Shown: in pieces, positions 24,701 through 29,295 of the stretch
How positions within the stretch are numbered: position 1 is the first letter of the stretch
Layout: each line of letters begins with the position of its first letter
Notes under the pieces: generated by a model
Database searches by the model: none
What the model was told of the DNA's origin: nothing
What the model saw: only the letters and a program-made list of their open reading frames with translations
Program-made: the position numbers and the translations under genes
Assembly (NCBI GenBank): GCA_964625865.1
Contig: CAZVEV010000013.1
Location: 1-44,297, forward strand
Length of the DNA: 44,297 bases
Direction: 5' to 3'
Origin: CAZVEV01 sp964625865
Lineage (GTDB): Bacteria; Planctomycetota; Phycisphaerae; SM23-33

Positions 24701-26445
24701 TCGGCCGGCTGGCACGAGATGATCAGGCTGCTGGTGGTCGGTTCGGCCTCCACGCGGATTTTCGACGTGGTGGTCGTCGTTCGCCCGTAGCGGGACGGCG
24801 CGCCGGGACCGGCCTCGCTGAACAACTTGACCAGCGAGACGGCCAACTGCCTCACGTCGCCGTTCTTGACGTAGACGACGTGGATTTCGCGCCCGCCGTC
24901 GGTCTGCCTGGCGTCCAGCTCCTTGATCAGCGTCTCGGCGGTCCGCATGTCGGCGGACGATCCGGACAGGATCAGGCTGTTGGTACGCGTATCGGCGCTG
25001 ACGGCGACGACCGGATACCGTCGCCCGCGCGAGTCGGTTCGCGTGACGGCCTGGGCGACCACGGTCGCCAGTTGCTGGGCGTCGGCAACCTTCAGGGGAA
25101 CCACCTTGGCCGCGCCGGTTTCGATGGACTCCTCGTCGAGCTTCTCGATGAGGTCCTCGATGTTCTTGATCTGGTCCGCGGGGGCCGACCAGATCAGGCG
25201 GTTGGTCGACGGGTCAGGGATGATCTTGGCCAGCGTGCCCATGATGGGCCTGCGATACCGCGTGTCGTAGCCGATCTGCTTCTGGGGAAGGGAGGCGACG
25301 ATGATCTTGCTGACCTCGTCGGCCTTGGCGTTCTTGAACTGGTAGATGCGCAGGTCGCCGGAGTCGGCCTTGTCGACGTCGAGCTTCTGGACCAGTTGCT
25401 CGGCCATCGCCAGCCGATCGCTCTGGCCGACCAGCAGGAGCAGGTTCGTCCGCTCGTCGTAGGTGGTGGTCACCACGTCCTTGCCCTGCTCCGAGACGGT
25501 GATGTAGCGTCCGTAGGTGCTGCTGTAGACGCGTCGGGAGGGCACCGAGGCGCTGCCGAAGAGCTTGTCGACGGTCTCGGCGACCGCTCGCGCCGAGGCG
25601 TGCTTCAACTCGAAGGTCTTGGTCTGGCGCTCGACCATCGACTCGGTGTCGAGCATGTTGATGAAGCCCTGGATCCGCTTGATGTTGCCCAGGCGGTCGG
25701 TAATGACCACGCCCTTGCCCTTGCCCAGCGGCGAGATGGCCCCGAACGACGAGACCATGCGGACGACCGCCTTGGCCGCCTCGCCGGCGTCGATGTACTT
25801 GACCGGCAGGACGACGGTGACGATCTCGCTGGGGCGGACGCCCTTGGCCTCGTCGAGGCCCTTGAGGATCCTGGACGTGCCGGTCAGCTCCGCCACCTGG
25901 TACAGCCGCAGGAACCGCCCGGATTCCTTGACCGCATAGCCCTGCATTTCGAGGATGATATTGAGCGTATCGAGGGCCTCGTCGTAGGTGTACGGTTCGC
26001 TGTCGAAGAACGTCAGCGTGCCCTCGATGTTGAGGTCTCCGATAATGGGCCTCTTGGCCAGTTGGGCGAAGCGCTTGACCACTTCGGTGTACGGAATGCC
26101 GTCGAACTGGAAGATGATGGTTCGCCCGGCGGCCTTGTCCGCGGCGGCTTTCGCGGCAGCCTTCTCAGCGGCGGCTTTCGCGGCAGCAGCCTTCTCGGCA
26201 GCAGCTTTCTCGGCGGCGGCTTTCTCAGCGGCGGCCTTGTCCGCAGCGGCCTTGGCGGCGGCAGCCTTGGCGGCAGCGGCCTCGGCGGCGGCCTTGTCGG
26301 CGGCAGCCTTGTCGGCGGCAGCCGCAGCCGGTGCGGCGGCGGGTTTGGTTGGCGGATCGGCCGCCCGGGCCATCCCGATGGTCATCGGGACGTATGTCAG
26401 GGCCATACAGGCCACCAGCGCAGTTATCCTGTTGCGCGCGGTCAT
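12763..26445 (-). CDS. gspD: Giant T2SS/T4P secretin (GspD-like) with about 47 N-type modules
   Basis: A 4560-residue outer-membrane secretin; ordinary GspD is about 650-700. In order: signal peptide (1-28, ending MARA), Ala/Lys/Glu-rich helix (about 29-107), N0 domain (108-190, IIFQFDGIPYTEVVKRFAQL), then about 47 tandem Secretin_N-like modules averaging 85 residues (about 205-4225), the secretin channel domain (4226-4460) and a Pro/Lys tail (4535-4560). Each module follows the pattern xVxxLKxADAxxLAxxLxxLF, a Ser/Thr/Arg-rich loop, then IxADxRTNSLIVxAxxxxxxxIxxLIxxLD. The channel part has typical blocks: VLIQVMLAEVTL, LSRPQILASNNQEADINVGQ, VPVLGDIPFLGAFF and LLIILTPRIV. Start ATG has GGAGA at good spacing. 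The frame is intact throughout. It follows pilOP by 60 nt and overlaps the lipoprotein gene. Module count is by eye and may be off by one or two. Confidence 0.9.
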   Translation of the reverse strand: MTARNRITALVACMALTYVPMTIGMARAADPPTKPAAAPAAAAADKAAADKAAAEAAAAKAAAAKAAADKAAAEKAAAEKAAAEKAAAAKAAAEKAAAKAAADKAAGRTIIFQFDGIPYTEVVKRFAQLAKRPIIGDLNIEGTLTFFDSEPYTYDEALDTLNIILEMQGYAVKESGRFLRLYQVAELTGTSRILKGLDEAKGVRPSEIVTVVLPVKYIDAGEAAKAVVRMVSSFGAISPLGKGKGVVITDRLGNIKRIQGFINMLDTESMVERQTKTFELKHASARAVAETVDKLFGSASVPSRRVYSSTYGRYITVSEQGKDVVTTTYDERTNLLLLVGQSDRLAMAEQLVQKLDVDKADSGDLRIYQFKNAKADEVSKIIVASLPQKQIGYDTRYRRPIMGTLAKIIPDPSTNRLIWSAPADQIKNIEDLIEKLDEESIETGAAKVVPLKVADAQQLATVVAQAVTRTDSRGRRYPVVAVSADTRTNSLILSGSSADMRTAETLIKELDARQTDGGREIHVVYVKNGDVRQLAVSLVKLFSEAGPGAPSRYGRTTTTTSKIRVEAEPTTSSLIISCQPADWPTVQDILDKLKVASETLTAPTTRIIPLKLAKAADLAATLMRVYPSSSAAARSRSRGGSTAVAAPVVIAPSERTNSLLVSASAEDHEAIAALVKSMDVAATAVADPVRIVTIKSADAKKLAETLRAMLPPPSRREAPKVFIQADATTNSVLIRAPEGEREMLEKLIASLDKPLQDSARETRLLQLTHASAAEVAAALTTLFQPVAASRTRRGTVEADPEDRIIITPAPGDRAIIIDAPRRQIEQIAQLAKSLDTKDALGKLDIRMYHIEDGGAADLARALERLFAKSSSRRSRTGSSAPTAPQPRFEADPGGDMLMIAATEGQFERIEEIITERAKSTALLKTKSKIFLLKFAKAEELAGLLQDMLTGNGSGTLGKSSRKRLKSSGGNFGEVRIVAIPDSNKLIVKGTDEQLTLAAELIETFDTADLAEDSKIHIVPLKFAKAEIVVANLQNMLPQPARGKGQEVFLRADPVTNAVLMRAPQRQRLMLNDIIASLDKSTETQSRETKIVEVKNASAASLAVMLSQLYPSSSASSSSRSRSRSRTPATPDTDQDVIITPSPNDRSLVIDAPRDKMEEIVTLVASLDAKDAGERLETRTYQLTNSKASDVAASLGRLFATARTSSRSRTPASTKVQPRFEADAGSNQLLVAATGDQFTEIEKVIEKIEGAVLTTQTKTYKLKFAQADELLPVMQSMLGASGSASTSRSWRSSRSSSTATQATRISALSGANALVIQGAPATIVMAEKLIAEFDTEESTAQSVIQIIEIKNAKADTVAQTLRAMLPAPGRGKAQEVFIQAETLTNSVLIRAPQGQRTMLQEMISKLDQATQTQAREMKILRLEHASAAAMATMLQRLYPAGGAMSSRSSRSRTPSTPTPEGAVITPSPNDRTLVVEAPKKTLDEIVALVTGLDTKEATDRRQVRIYKLANSKATEVAKSLSRLFAETAGRTGRSRTATSAAGPGQPRFEADSAANQLIVSATEEQFVEIEKMVKALQAATELAVQTRTFKLQFAQADELVKVLEPMLGQDAMSRYSRVRRGTTDEAPVRVSAMTSANTLVVQGPPEKVALAEQLIKTFDTVDSGVEVGVQVVMLTKADASTLAASITQSLGGSSRSAARGRNPFAGAGATSQGVTVVAEPNSNSLLVRGPSKDIPDVVDMIKKLDAQSTGALASMKVFPLQNSEAAELSQSLGKLFQDVIKQQTRGRKGTTPPPFSVAADERTNSLVVSTTPAHFAIVEQLLATLDKASDRPRRDVQYVWLENADATEVALKLNAMYPATRGVEQPVIEADFYTNAITVIAKAAQLKEIEQVISQLDKAAEDNTVHVRVIALTKSRADKMAEVLQRVYGQMTDSKVEVTDKVPAIPKGDGAEIIRPGIDSRAPADGAKKPSGKKTGAKKPAAPAAPTAPPAATGVTAKGGAEQSKGTVTIAVDKEANALIIAGTRNELADIESLVEQLATSEVEADAEFRVFQIVKADPAGVARTLTELFNPKQTARTTTTRDSRGRTVTKPAPAPPPVISVVADNRTRSIIVRAKPLDFDLIEPMIKHLDEVATVTSEVRIFPLKNSDPAEVASNLRELFALSGSSSSTPAPRTSRTSTKGRTTRTTATQQRAESIRQMIEVKLDDGVSKVDTSQMVSITPNKASNSVVVVAPADAMGLIAKIIQELDQSAALATAPSVRMYPLKHAEVAATVSALQSIFAPGARGARKTGAPTESPIVIAGDEGGGLVIVSAPTEKQELIAKVITDLDDAQGAEALTVKVYRVQHADATTVSTALSSSLSATSARTPKGGARGGASTLRISADRSSNTLVVRASAADHLEIAKLLAEIDVPATAKLPPVRVIALNNADATNVAAVLTRVMASSTSRTGAKRGGTSTAAQSVVIEADADARMLMVRADDETFEKIRALAAQLDLRPSGEVARTILPLKHAQAASVAAALSQTFAPPRGKRVSPDDLVTIVPETVSNSLIVTANAENLKRVEAMLAKLDTETAGGIRREILLLKHAQAADLATALSRVASGTSTSSRGRGRGAAQTAGVTITADAASNALIMSGPAGDLDRLMAMAMQLDQASLASAPGVYIIPLENGDAATVATMIRGLYREIVTAARLAKRSVEPIAVSADERANALVLAGSKGAYEQVSVWVAQIEKMKPARGGMRLIVLEHADPEEVEKAIQEMFGTSGTSPGGTTNRKRNPRGPSGAAGATSGKVQTTVLPTQRAILLNASEADFEEIQKLAKALDVAANKARHQVQVFKLTHASNERVATALSTVFRTTGRTAKPEDQVIIRSLQQTNTLIVSATKEKMTEVAHLIEQLDEKEVAPTLEFRIYALAHAQPTKVLPMLQGLLRQIAKTRPGETIDAQADERTRSIIVTARPVLFDQIGQIIKTLDKPAAHKDAEVLVIPLKRADSEILARVLNEMLRPSATKQVTPEARALQEQVRLLRVRSAAGGEKIPELDLTKPIQITADPGKPQGSNSLVITSTPDNLKAMRAIVELMDTMPLTEAVDVRLIHLDNADAKSVMTILIDIFNKGKELAGQKGSTTDGKAEPSTPSGKALVNPLTISADERTNTLVVAGQTETLALAELIIRDLDRQQGKVLTQVRLFRLSHADVKRLIPVLTAVFGESKAVPGAEGLQTHVTRLQTVLDKAKGHVGTVAKVRPALTIQGDEATNILVVAAREDVMPLIADVVKTMDVPGAGSLNTVRMYPMKHADATSLQKIIASLHAGPNAKLTRDEDKPTVAVDARTNTLVISGSDKAFAMLDVLLKQLDRETPIDLRDIRLIPLKNADATTLAKTLQAMMDARVQRQASLGVGDAEALAMVVIADARSNSLIVGGSADGFGVVKDLATSLDNASPALGGQIQLLPLTHANAGTLASSLTSLFNARYAAAPTADVKRQKPIILPDLRVNALLVAANADDTKVLTGLLTKLDVKLVDPAVKIVVVPMKHNDAGVVGPVIRDIFAARLKAMTAAGAKAVPQDQVDVATDTLSNALIISASKENLLLINDLLTKVDVEPPTETGIVRMFPLKNSDAQRISTMLQSLVSQGLYKPGLATATGANRALAAREKVAVAVDIRTNVLIVSASKENFAVIEEIIKTIDASSDFGALAGVRMFILKRADATRLAPTLQKLFDAKLAAEKAAGGATAALKVSIIPDARTNTLLVTGSREGFASIEAMVKQLDAEDVTVASDFKVFQLKLATASALQPTLEKLLAQRVTRDAKKDPISVIADPRLNALIVGASPEDMKLAESLIAQLDKVSKDAESPLHVYPLKKADAKQVATTLENLYKSQGATSVSVSFDERINAILVQAGAADAKRIEELVAQLDQEKVSNVTEIRVLPLTNADATELAQILNDTLNNKPKPLTAGSPNRQTLLQFVSQSPDGKKLIANALQEGVLITPDKRANALVVSAPLANMPLLTSLITALDSTSPKKAEIKVFTLKNADALRMSEVLQQLFRLQRTGSAASSATSTRAVNYRLVKPSGAAKDAAKDAPKDAAKGKPVGAKDDASATVGSDEQSALNITVDGRTNSLLVGGTKQYVALCSQVIAELDSAPAQEREMRVYHPLNAKPEDIETALTKFLDQERQRISSTMGNDRMGSAERMLEREVAVVSEATSGTLLLSASPRYFATLMKMVEELDKAPPQVLIQVMLAEVTLDDTTDSGIDWMFRNRYGKTVVSGGSDLDISTRIATDGGLNFAVSGSDLSFYVQALQNQGRLEVLSRPQILASNNQEADINVGQRVPLITSSRITDNGDTINTIQYEQLGITLTVTPRISPDGFVRMEVSPEISALSSSSIEISAGINANIITNRSANTTATVRDGHTIVIGGLITTRDDNREKKVPVLGDIPFLGAFFRTTTVVKERTELLIILTPRIVKNESDADNLTDEQLKRLKLLRQGQNGKAAKDRASSYLLNELLPPSERKKTTEATTRPAALDTPAAGPVKPTPKPTPKPTPKPVAKPTPTPTPEPAPKPAPKPAT
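13771..25833 (-). repeat. Protein-level tandem array of about 47 secretin N modules
   Basis: About 12 kb of the secretin gene consists of diverged modules of roughly 70-140 codons. The most constant marker is the pair LK(H/N)ADA near the start and RTNSLIV...LD near the end. Most modules differ strongly in DNA sequence, so this is an old expansion and not a simple-repeat artefact. One module (around 20400-20700) carries a long Lys/Ala/Pro insert. Confidence 0.85.
21451..24384 (-). repeat. Four-module block repeated three times within the secretin gene
   Basis: Blocks begin at 24384, 23409 and 22425 and end at 21451, each 975-984 bp (325-328 codons). Equivalent modules share markers: first module MLPxPxR with VFIQAD and RAPxGxR, second RExK with ITPSPNDR, third QPRFEAD, fourth TKTYKLKFAQADEL. 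Similarity across the three blocks is clearly higher than among modules in general. Confidence 0.8.
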
Positions 26446-26505
26446 GGCACGTCTCCTTCGATCAGCAGTTCAGCGTCGGCGCCTTGGCGGCGCGACGCGC
26501 AGCGT

Positions 26506-27594
26506 CTATTGGCTGTCGGTACTGCTGGATACTTTCTTTCCGGAATCCTCGATGATTCCCTGGAGTTTCGGGGGCAGTTGCGCGGCATCGAGCCGCCGCT
26601 TCTGCGACAGCGTCTGGCCGAGTTCAACGGCCCAGTAGGCCTCGCCTACTTTCACAATCGCCCTGCTGGTCGAGAGAATCTTCGGATTCTCCGCGTGCGG
26701 CATGGGGCGGTAGTCCACCATTTCGATCAGCCCGCCAAGCAGTTCGTCGCCTTCGGCGTAGCGTGTCAGGGCCATCGTGTCGATGTGCATCACGCACACC
26801 TCCGGCTTGCCGTCGAGCATGGCGAGGCTGACGACCTTCAGCCGCGTCTCGACGGGCACCTTGACCGGCGGTTTGGGCTTGGGGACCGGCGGTTTGGGTT
26901 TGGGCTTCGGCGTGGTGCGCCGCACGAGAGGCGTCTTGACGTAGGGCCTGAACAGGTCGCGAAGCGTGATTGCGGTGTACTGCTTGCGGGCGGCGCCGGC
27001 CAGCGTGGGAAACGCCGGCTGGCTCGTCGGCTGGCTCGTGGCGGACCGCCCCTTGGGGACGACCTTCGGCGCCAGGACGAGCGAGGCGTACCGCAGGTTG
27101 ATCCGCATGTCGCTGTGCCGGGGCATCGGGGAGACGCTGAACGCATCGATCCGGTGCAGGTGCGGGTCGTTCTGGAGCAGGTGCAGGAAGTTGACCACGC
27201 TGGTCAGCGAGCCGCGTGCGCTGACGGTCCAGCCGACCTCGTGGTACACGCCGCGCTGTCTGCCCCCGCGGAACGGGCTGGTGTCCCAGTCCAACTGCGT
27301 GTTGATTCCGCTGTCGCGCGCCAGACCCAGGATATGGGCCCGCATGGTCTCGATGACGTCCGACTCGGTCTCGCCGAACGTCCTGCCCGCATAGCCGCGG
27401 AGGTCACGGGCGTACGTGTCTTTCCGCGAGATTACGCGCTTGTGGTCGGCGATCTTCTCCTCGAGGTCGGGGATGGCGCGATCAGCCAGTGCCGCCGGGG
27501 CCAGCAGGAAGTTGTCGACGATCGTGTAGACGATGAACCCGCCCAGCACGAGGCCGCCGACGGCGACCAGCAGAGATTGCTCTCGGGTCGTCAT
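26506..27594 (-). CDS. Inner-membrane assembly protein, PilO-PilP/GspM-GspC-like fusion
   Basis: The 362-residue protein has an N-terminal transmembrane helix (about 8-27), a helical coiled segment, then a ferredoxin-like PilO/GspM-type domain (SARGSLTSVVNFLHLLQNDP). After YTAITLRDLFRPYVK comes a Lys/Pro linker (KPKPKPPVPKPKPPVK) and a C-terminal beta domain (ETRLKVVSLAMLDGKPEVCV to YWAVELGQTL) that resembles PilP or the GspC HR domain, which contacts the secretin N0 domain. It would link the inner-membrane platform to the secretin. ATGA overlap with pilMN upstream; gspD follows after 60 nt. Family calls rest on architecture and order because these domains diverge strongly. Confidence 0.7.
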   Translation of the reverse strand: MTTREQSLLVAVGGLVLGGFIVYTIVDNFLLAPAALADRAIPDLEEKIADHKRVISRKDTYARDLRGYAGRTFGETESDVIETMRAHILGLARDSGINTQLDWDTSPFRGGRQRGVYHEVGWTVSARGSLTSVVNFLHLLQNDPHLHRIDAFSVSPMPRHSDMRINLRYASLVLAPKVVPKGRSATSQPTSQPAFPTLAGAARKQYTAITLRDLFRPYVKTPLVRRTTPKPKPKPPVPKPKPPVKVPVETRLKVVSLAMLDGKPEVCVMHIDTMALTRYAEGDELLGGLIEMVDYRPMPHAENPKILSTSRAIVKVGEAYWAVELGQTLSQKRRLDAAQLPPKLQGIIEDSGKKVSSSTDSQ

Positions 27595-29177
27595 CGGTAT
27601 TTCTCCAGGTGTGACACGTCGTCGCGCGGGCGCCGCGGGGGCGGCTTGACGTCGGTCAGGTCCGCGCGCCGGCCTTGCGGCGGGGAGACGTTTATCGTCG
27701 TACCGTACAGGTAGCGGAACTTATCCTCGCCGGTCGAGACGCGCCCCGTCCTGACGCCGTACTTGTCCTCGCCGTTGCGCAGGGTCTGGCCGAGCTTGAT
27801 GATGGCCGTGTCGTCCCTGGCCCGCACGTTGAACTTGAGCACGCCGTCGGTCAGCGCCATCTTCAGCGACGTGATGTACAGGTCCGTGCACGGCGGGGCG
27901 ACGCTGGAAACGTAGGTCCAGTGGCCCAGGATGTCCACGCCGCTTTGGTCCCACTCGTCCAGGGCCTTGATGTGCTTGATCCGCGTGTCGCAGGGCTTGC
28001 GGTCCTTCTTCAGCCTCGCCGCCTCCCTCCGCAACGCCGCGACCCGGTCCTGCTTGCCGCCGACCCACATGCTGCCGGCCACGACGCCGGCGGCCAGCAC
28101 GACGCCGGCGGCGGCGGCCATCGCGCCGCGACGAATGGCCTTGACGTTCCGCCGCACGCGCGGGCGCTTGGGGTTAAGGAAGTCGAACGGGGTGGCCGAC
28201 CCGTCGTGGCCGACGGCCATGCCCAGCGAGGCGATGTAGGCCGAGGCCCCCTCGTCTTCGCCCAGGCGCAGCGCCTCGGCGGGGTTGAACGGCTCGCAAC
28301 TGACGCCCAGGCGCTTTCGGAGCGACCGGGCCACGCCGGCCTCGATGCCCGTCCCGCCGGCCAGCAGGACCCGCTCGATCGCCGCGCCGCCCTCTGCAGC
28401 CTGGTAGGTCTGCAGGCTCCGCGCGATCTCGCCGGCGACGCGGCGCGACTGCGGGGAGGCCTCGCTCTGGTCGGGGTGCTCGCTCAGGGATTCGGCGAAC
28501 AGGGCCGAACGGCTGAACGCCAGCGTCCCGCCGGAGAAGACCATGATCTCGGTCTCGTCGGCGGTTACGTGGATCACCGCCAGCGGCCCGGAGGCCTCGG
28601 CGCCGAGGCATTCGGCGACGCATCGCATCGTTGCCACCGGGCGAAGCCCCAGGCGGAACAGTTTCACTCCCGCGGCCAGCGCGATCTGCTTGTAGTGCTC
28701 GACCACCGGCAGGCGGACGGCGGAGACCAGCACGTTGACGTGCGGGTGGTCGTCGACCTCTTCGGTGTCGTAGTGGTTGGCGCGGGTGAAGTCGACGACG
28801 GCCTCGGCCATCGGGAAGGGCAGTTCCTTCTCGACCTGGAACTGGACCATGCCGGCCAACTCGCCGTAGGCCGTCCCGGGCGGGAACTGCAGCGGCTTGA
28901 GGACGGCCAGCCCGCGCGGCACGTTCATCACGACGGCCTTGATGCCCAGGCGCATCGTCCGGAGCGTCTTGCCCAGGAACGCGCCGAAGGCATTGGCGTC
29001 GGCGGTATCGAGGTCTTCGGGAATCGCCGCGTGGGTCAGTTTCTCAATGCGCGCGCCCGCGCGTGTGCGCCGCGCGCAGACGATATGCAGAGAACGGCTG
29101 TCGAAATCGATAGCCGCAAATCGCTTGGGCACGCTCGCGCCGCCTCGCCTTCCGGATTGACCTTTCCACGCAAACAT
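27591..29177 (-). CDS. PilM-PilN fusion (GspL-like)
   Basis: This 528-residue protein combines a cytoplasmic actin-like PilM domain (about 18-330: FAAIDFDSRSLHIVCA, VQFQVEKELPFPMAEAVVDF, LLAGGTGIEAGV) with a PilN-type part: FDFLNPKRP, one transmembrane helix (351-372), a short coiled coil and a small periplasmic ferredoxin-like domain (YITSLKMALTDGVLKFNVRA). GspL has the same overall order. It recruits the GspE ATPase and pairs with the PilO-like partner encoded next, with ATGA overlap. The ATG at 29177 has only a weak Shine-Dalgarno; a GTG at 29132 is an alternative that would lose the short MFAWKG leader. Confidence 0.8.
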   Translation of the reverse strand: MFAWKGQSGRRGGASVPKRFAAIDFDSRSLHIVCARRTRAGARIEKLTHAAIPEDLDTADANAFGAFLGKTLRTMRLGIKAVVMNVPRGLAVLKPLQFPPGTAYGELAGMVQFQVEKELPFPMAEAVVDFTRANHYDTEEVDDHPHVNVLVSAVRLPVVEHYKQIALAAGVKLFRLGLRPVATMRCVAECLGAEASGPLAVIHVTADETEIMVFSGGTLAFSRSALFAESLSEHPDQSEASPQSRRVAGEIARSLQTYQAAEGGAAIERVLLAGGTGIEAGVARSLRKRLGVSCEPFNPAEALRLGEDEGASAYIASLGMAVGHDGSATPFDFLNPKRPRVRRNVKAIRRGAMAAAAGVVLAAGVVAGSMWVGGKQDRVAALRREAARLKKDRKPCDTRIKHIKALDEWDQSGVDILGHWTYVSSVAPPCTDLYITSLKMALTDGVLKFNVRARDDTAIIKLGQTLRNGEDKYGVRTGRVSTGEDKFRYLYGTTINVSPPQGRRADLTDVKPPPRRPRDDVSHLEKYR

Positions 29178-29295
29178 CTACCGCACCAACCTCCCGCATC
29201 GCCCGCGCATTGGCGCGCGCACGAACCACCCGGCATCGCCGCCGTCCGGCGCCGCGCTGCTATAAGCAATACGCCCACCGAACGGGTTTATTACG

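Noticed and set aside
13771..25833. The module array as a CRISPR or simple tandem DNA repeat
   Set aside because: Spacing and sequence vary, there are no identical repeats with unique spacers, and the periodicity is explained by protein modules.
12763..26445. The secretin as an assembly artefact from collapsed or duplicated repeats
   Set aside because: Modules are strongly diverged at DNA level, the frame stays intact for 13.7 kb, and both termini and operon overlaps are normal. Even the triplicated block differs throughout.
23311..27714. A 1467-codon open frame on the plus strand, antisense to the secretin and pilOP genes
   Set aside because: Strong GC bias at codon third positions of the true genes leaves the opposite frame open. 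The translation is low-complexity (Leu/Gly/Asp/Arg) with no family, and the minus strand encodes clear secretin modules.
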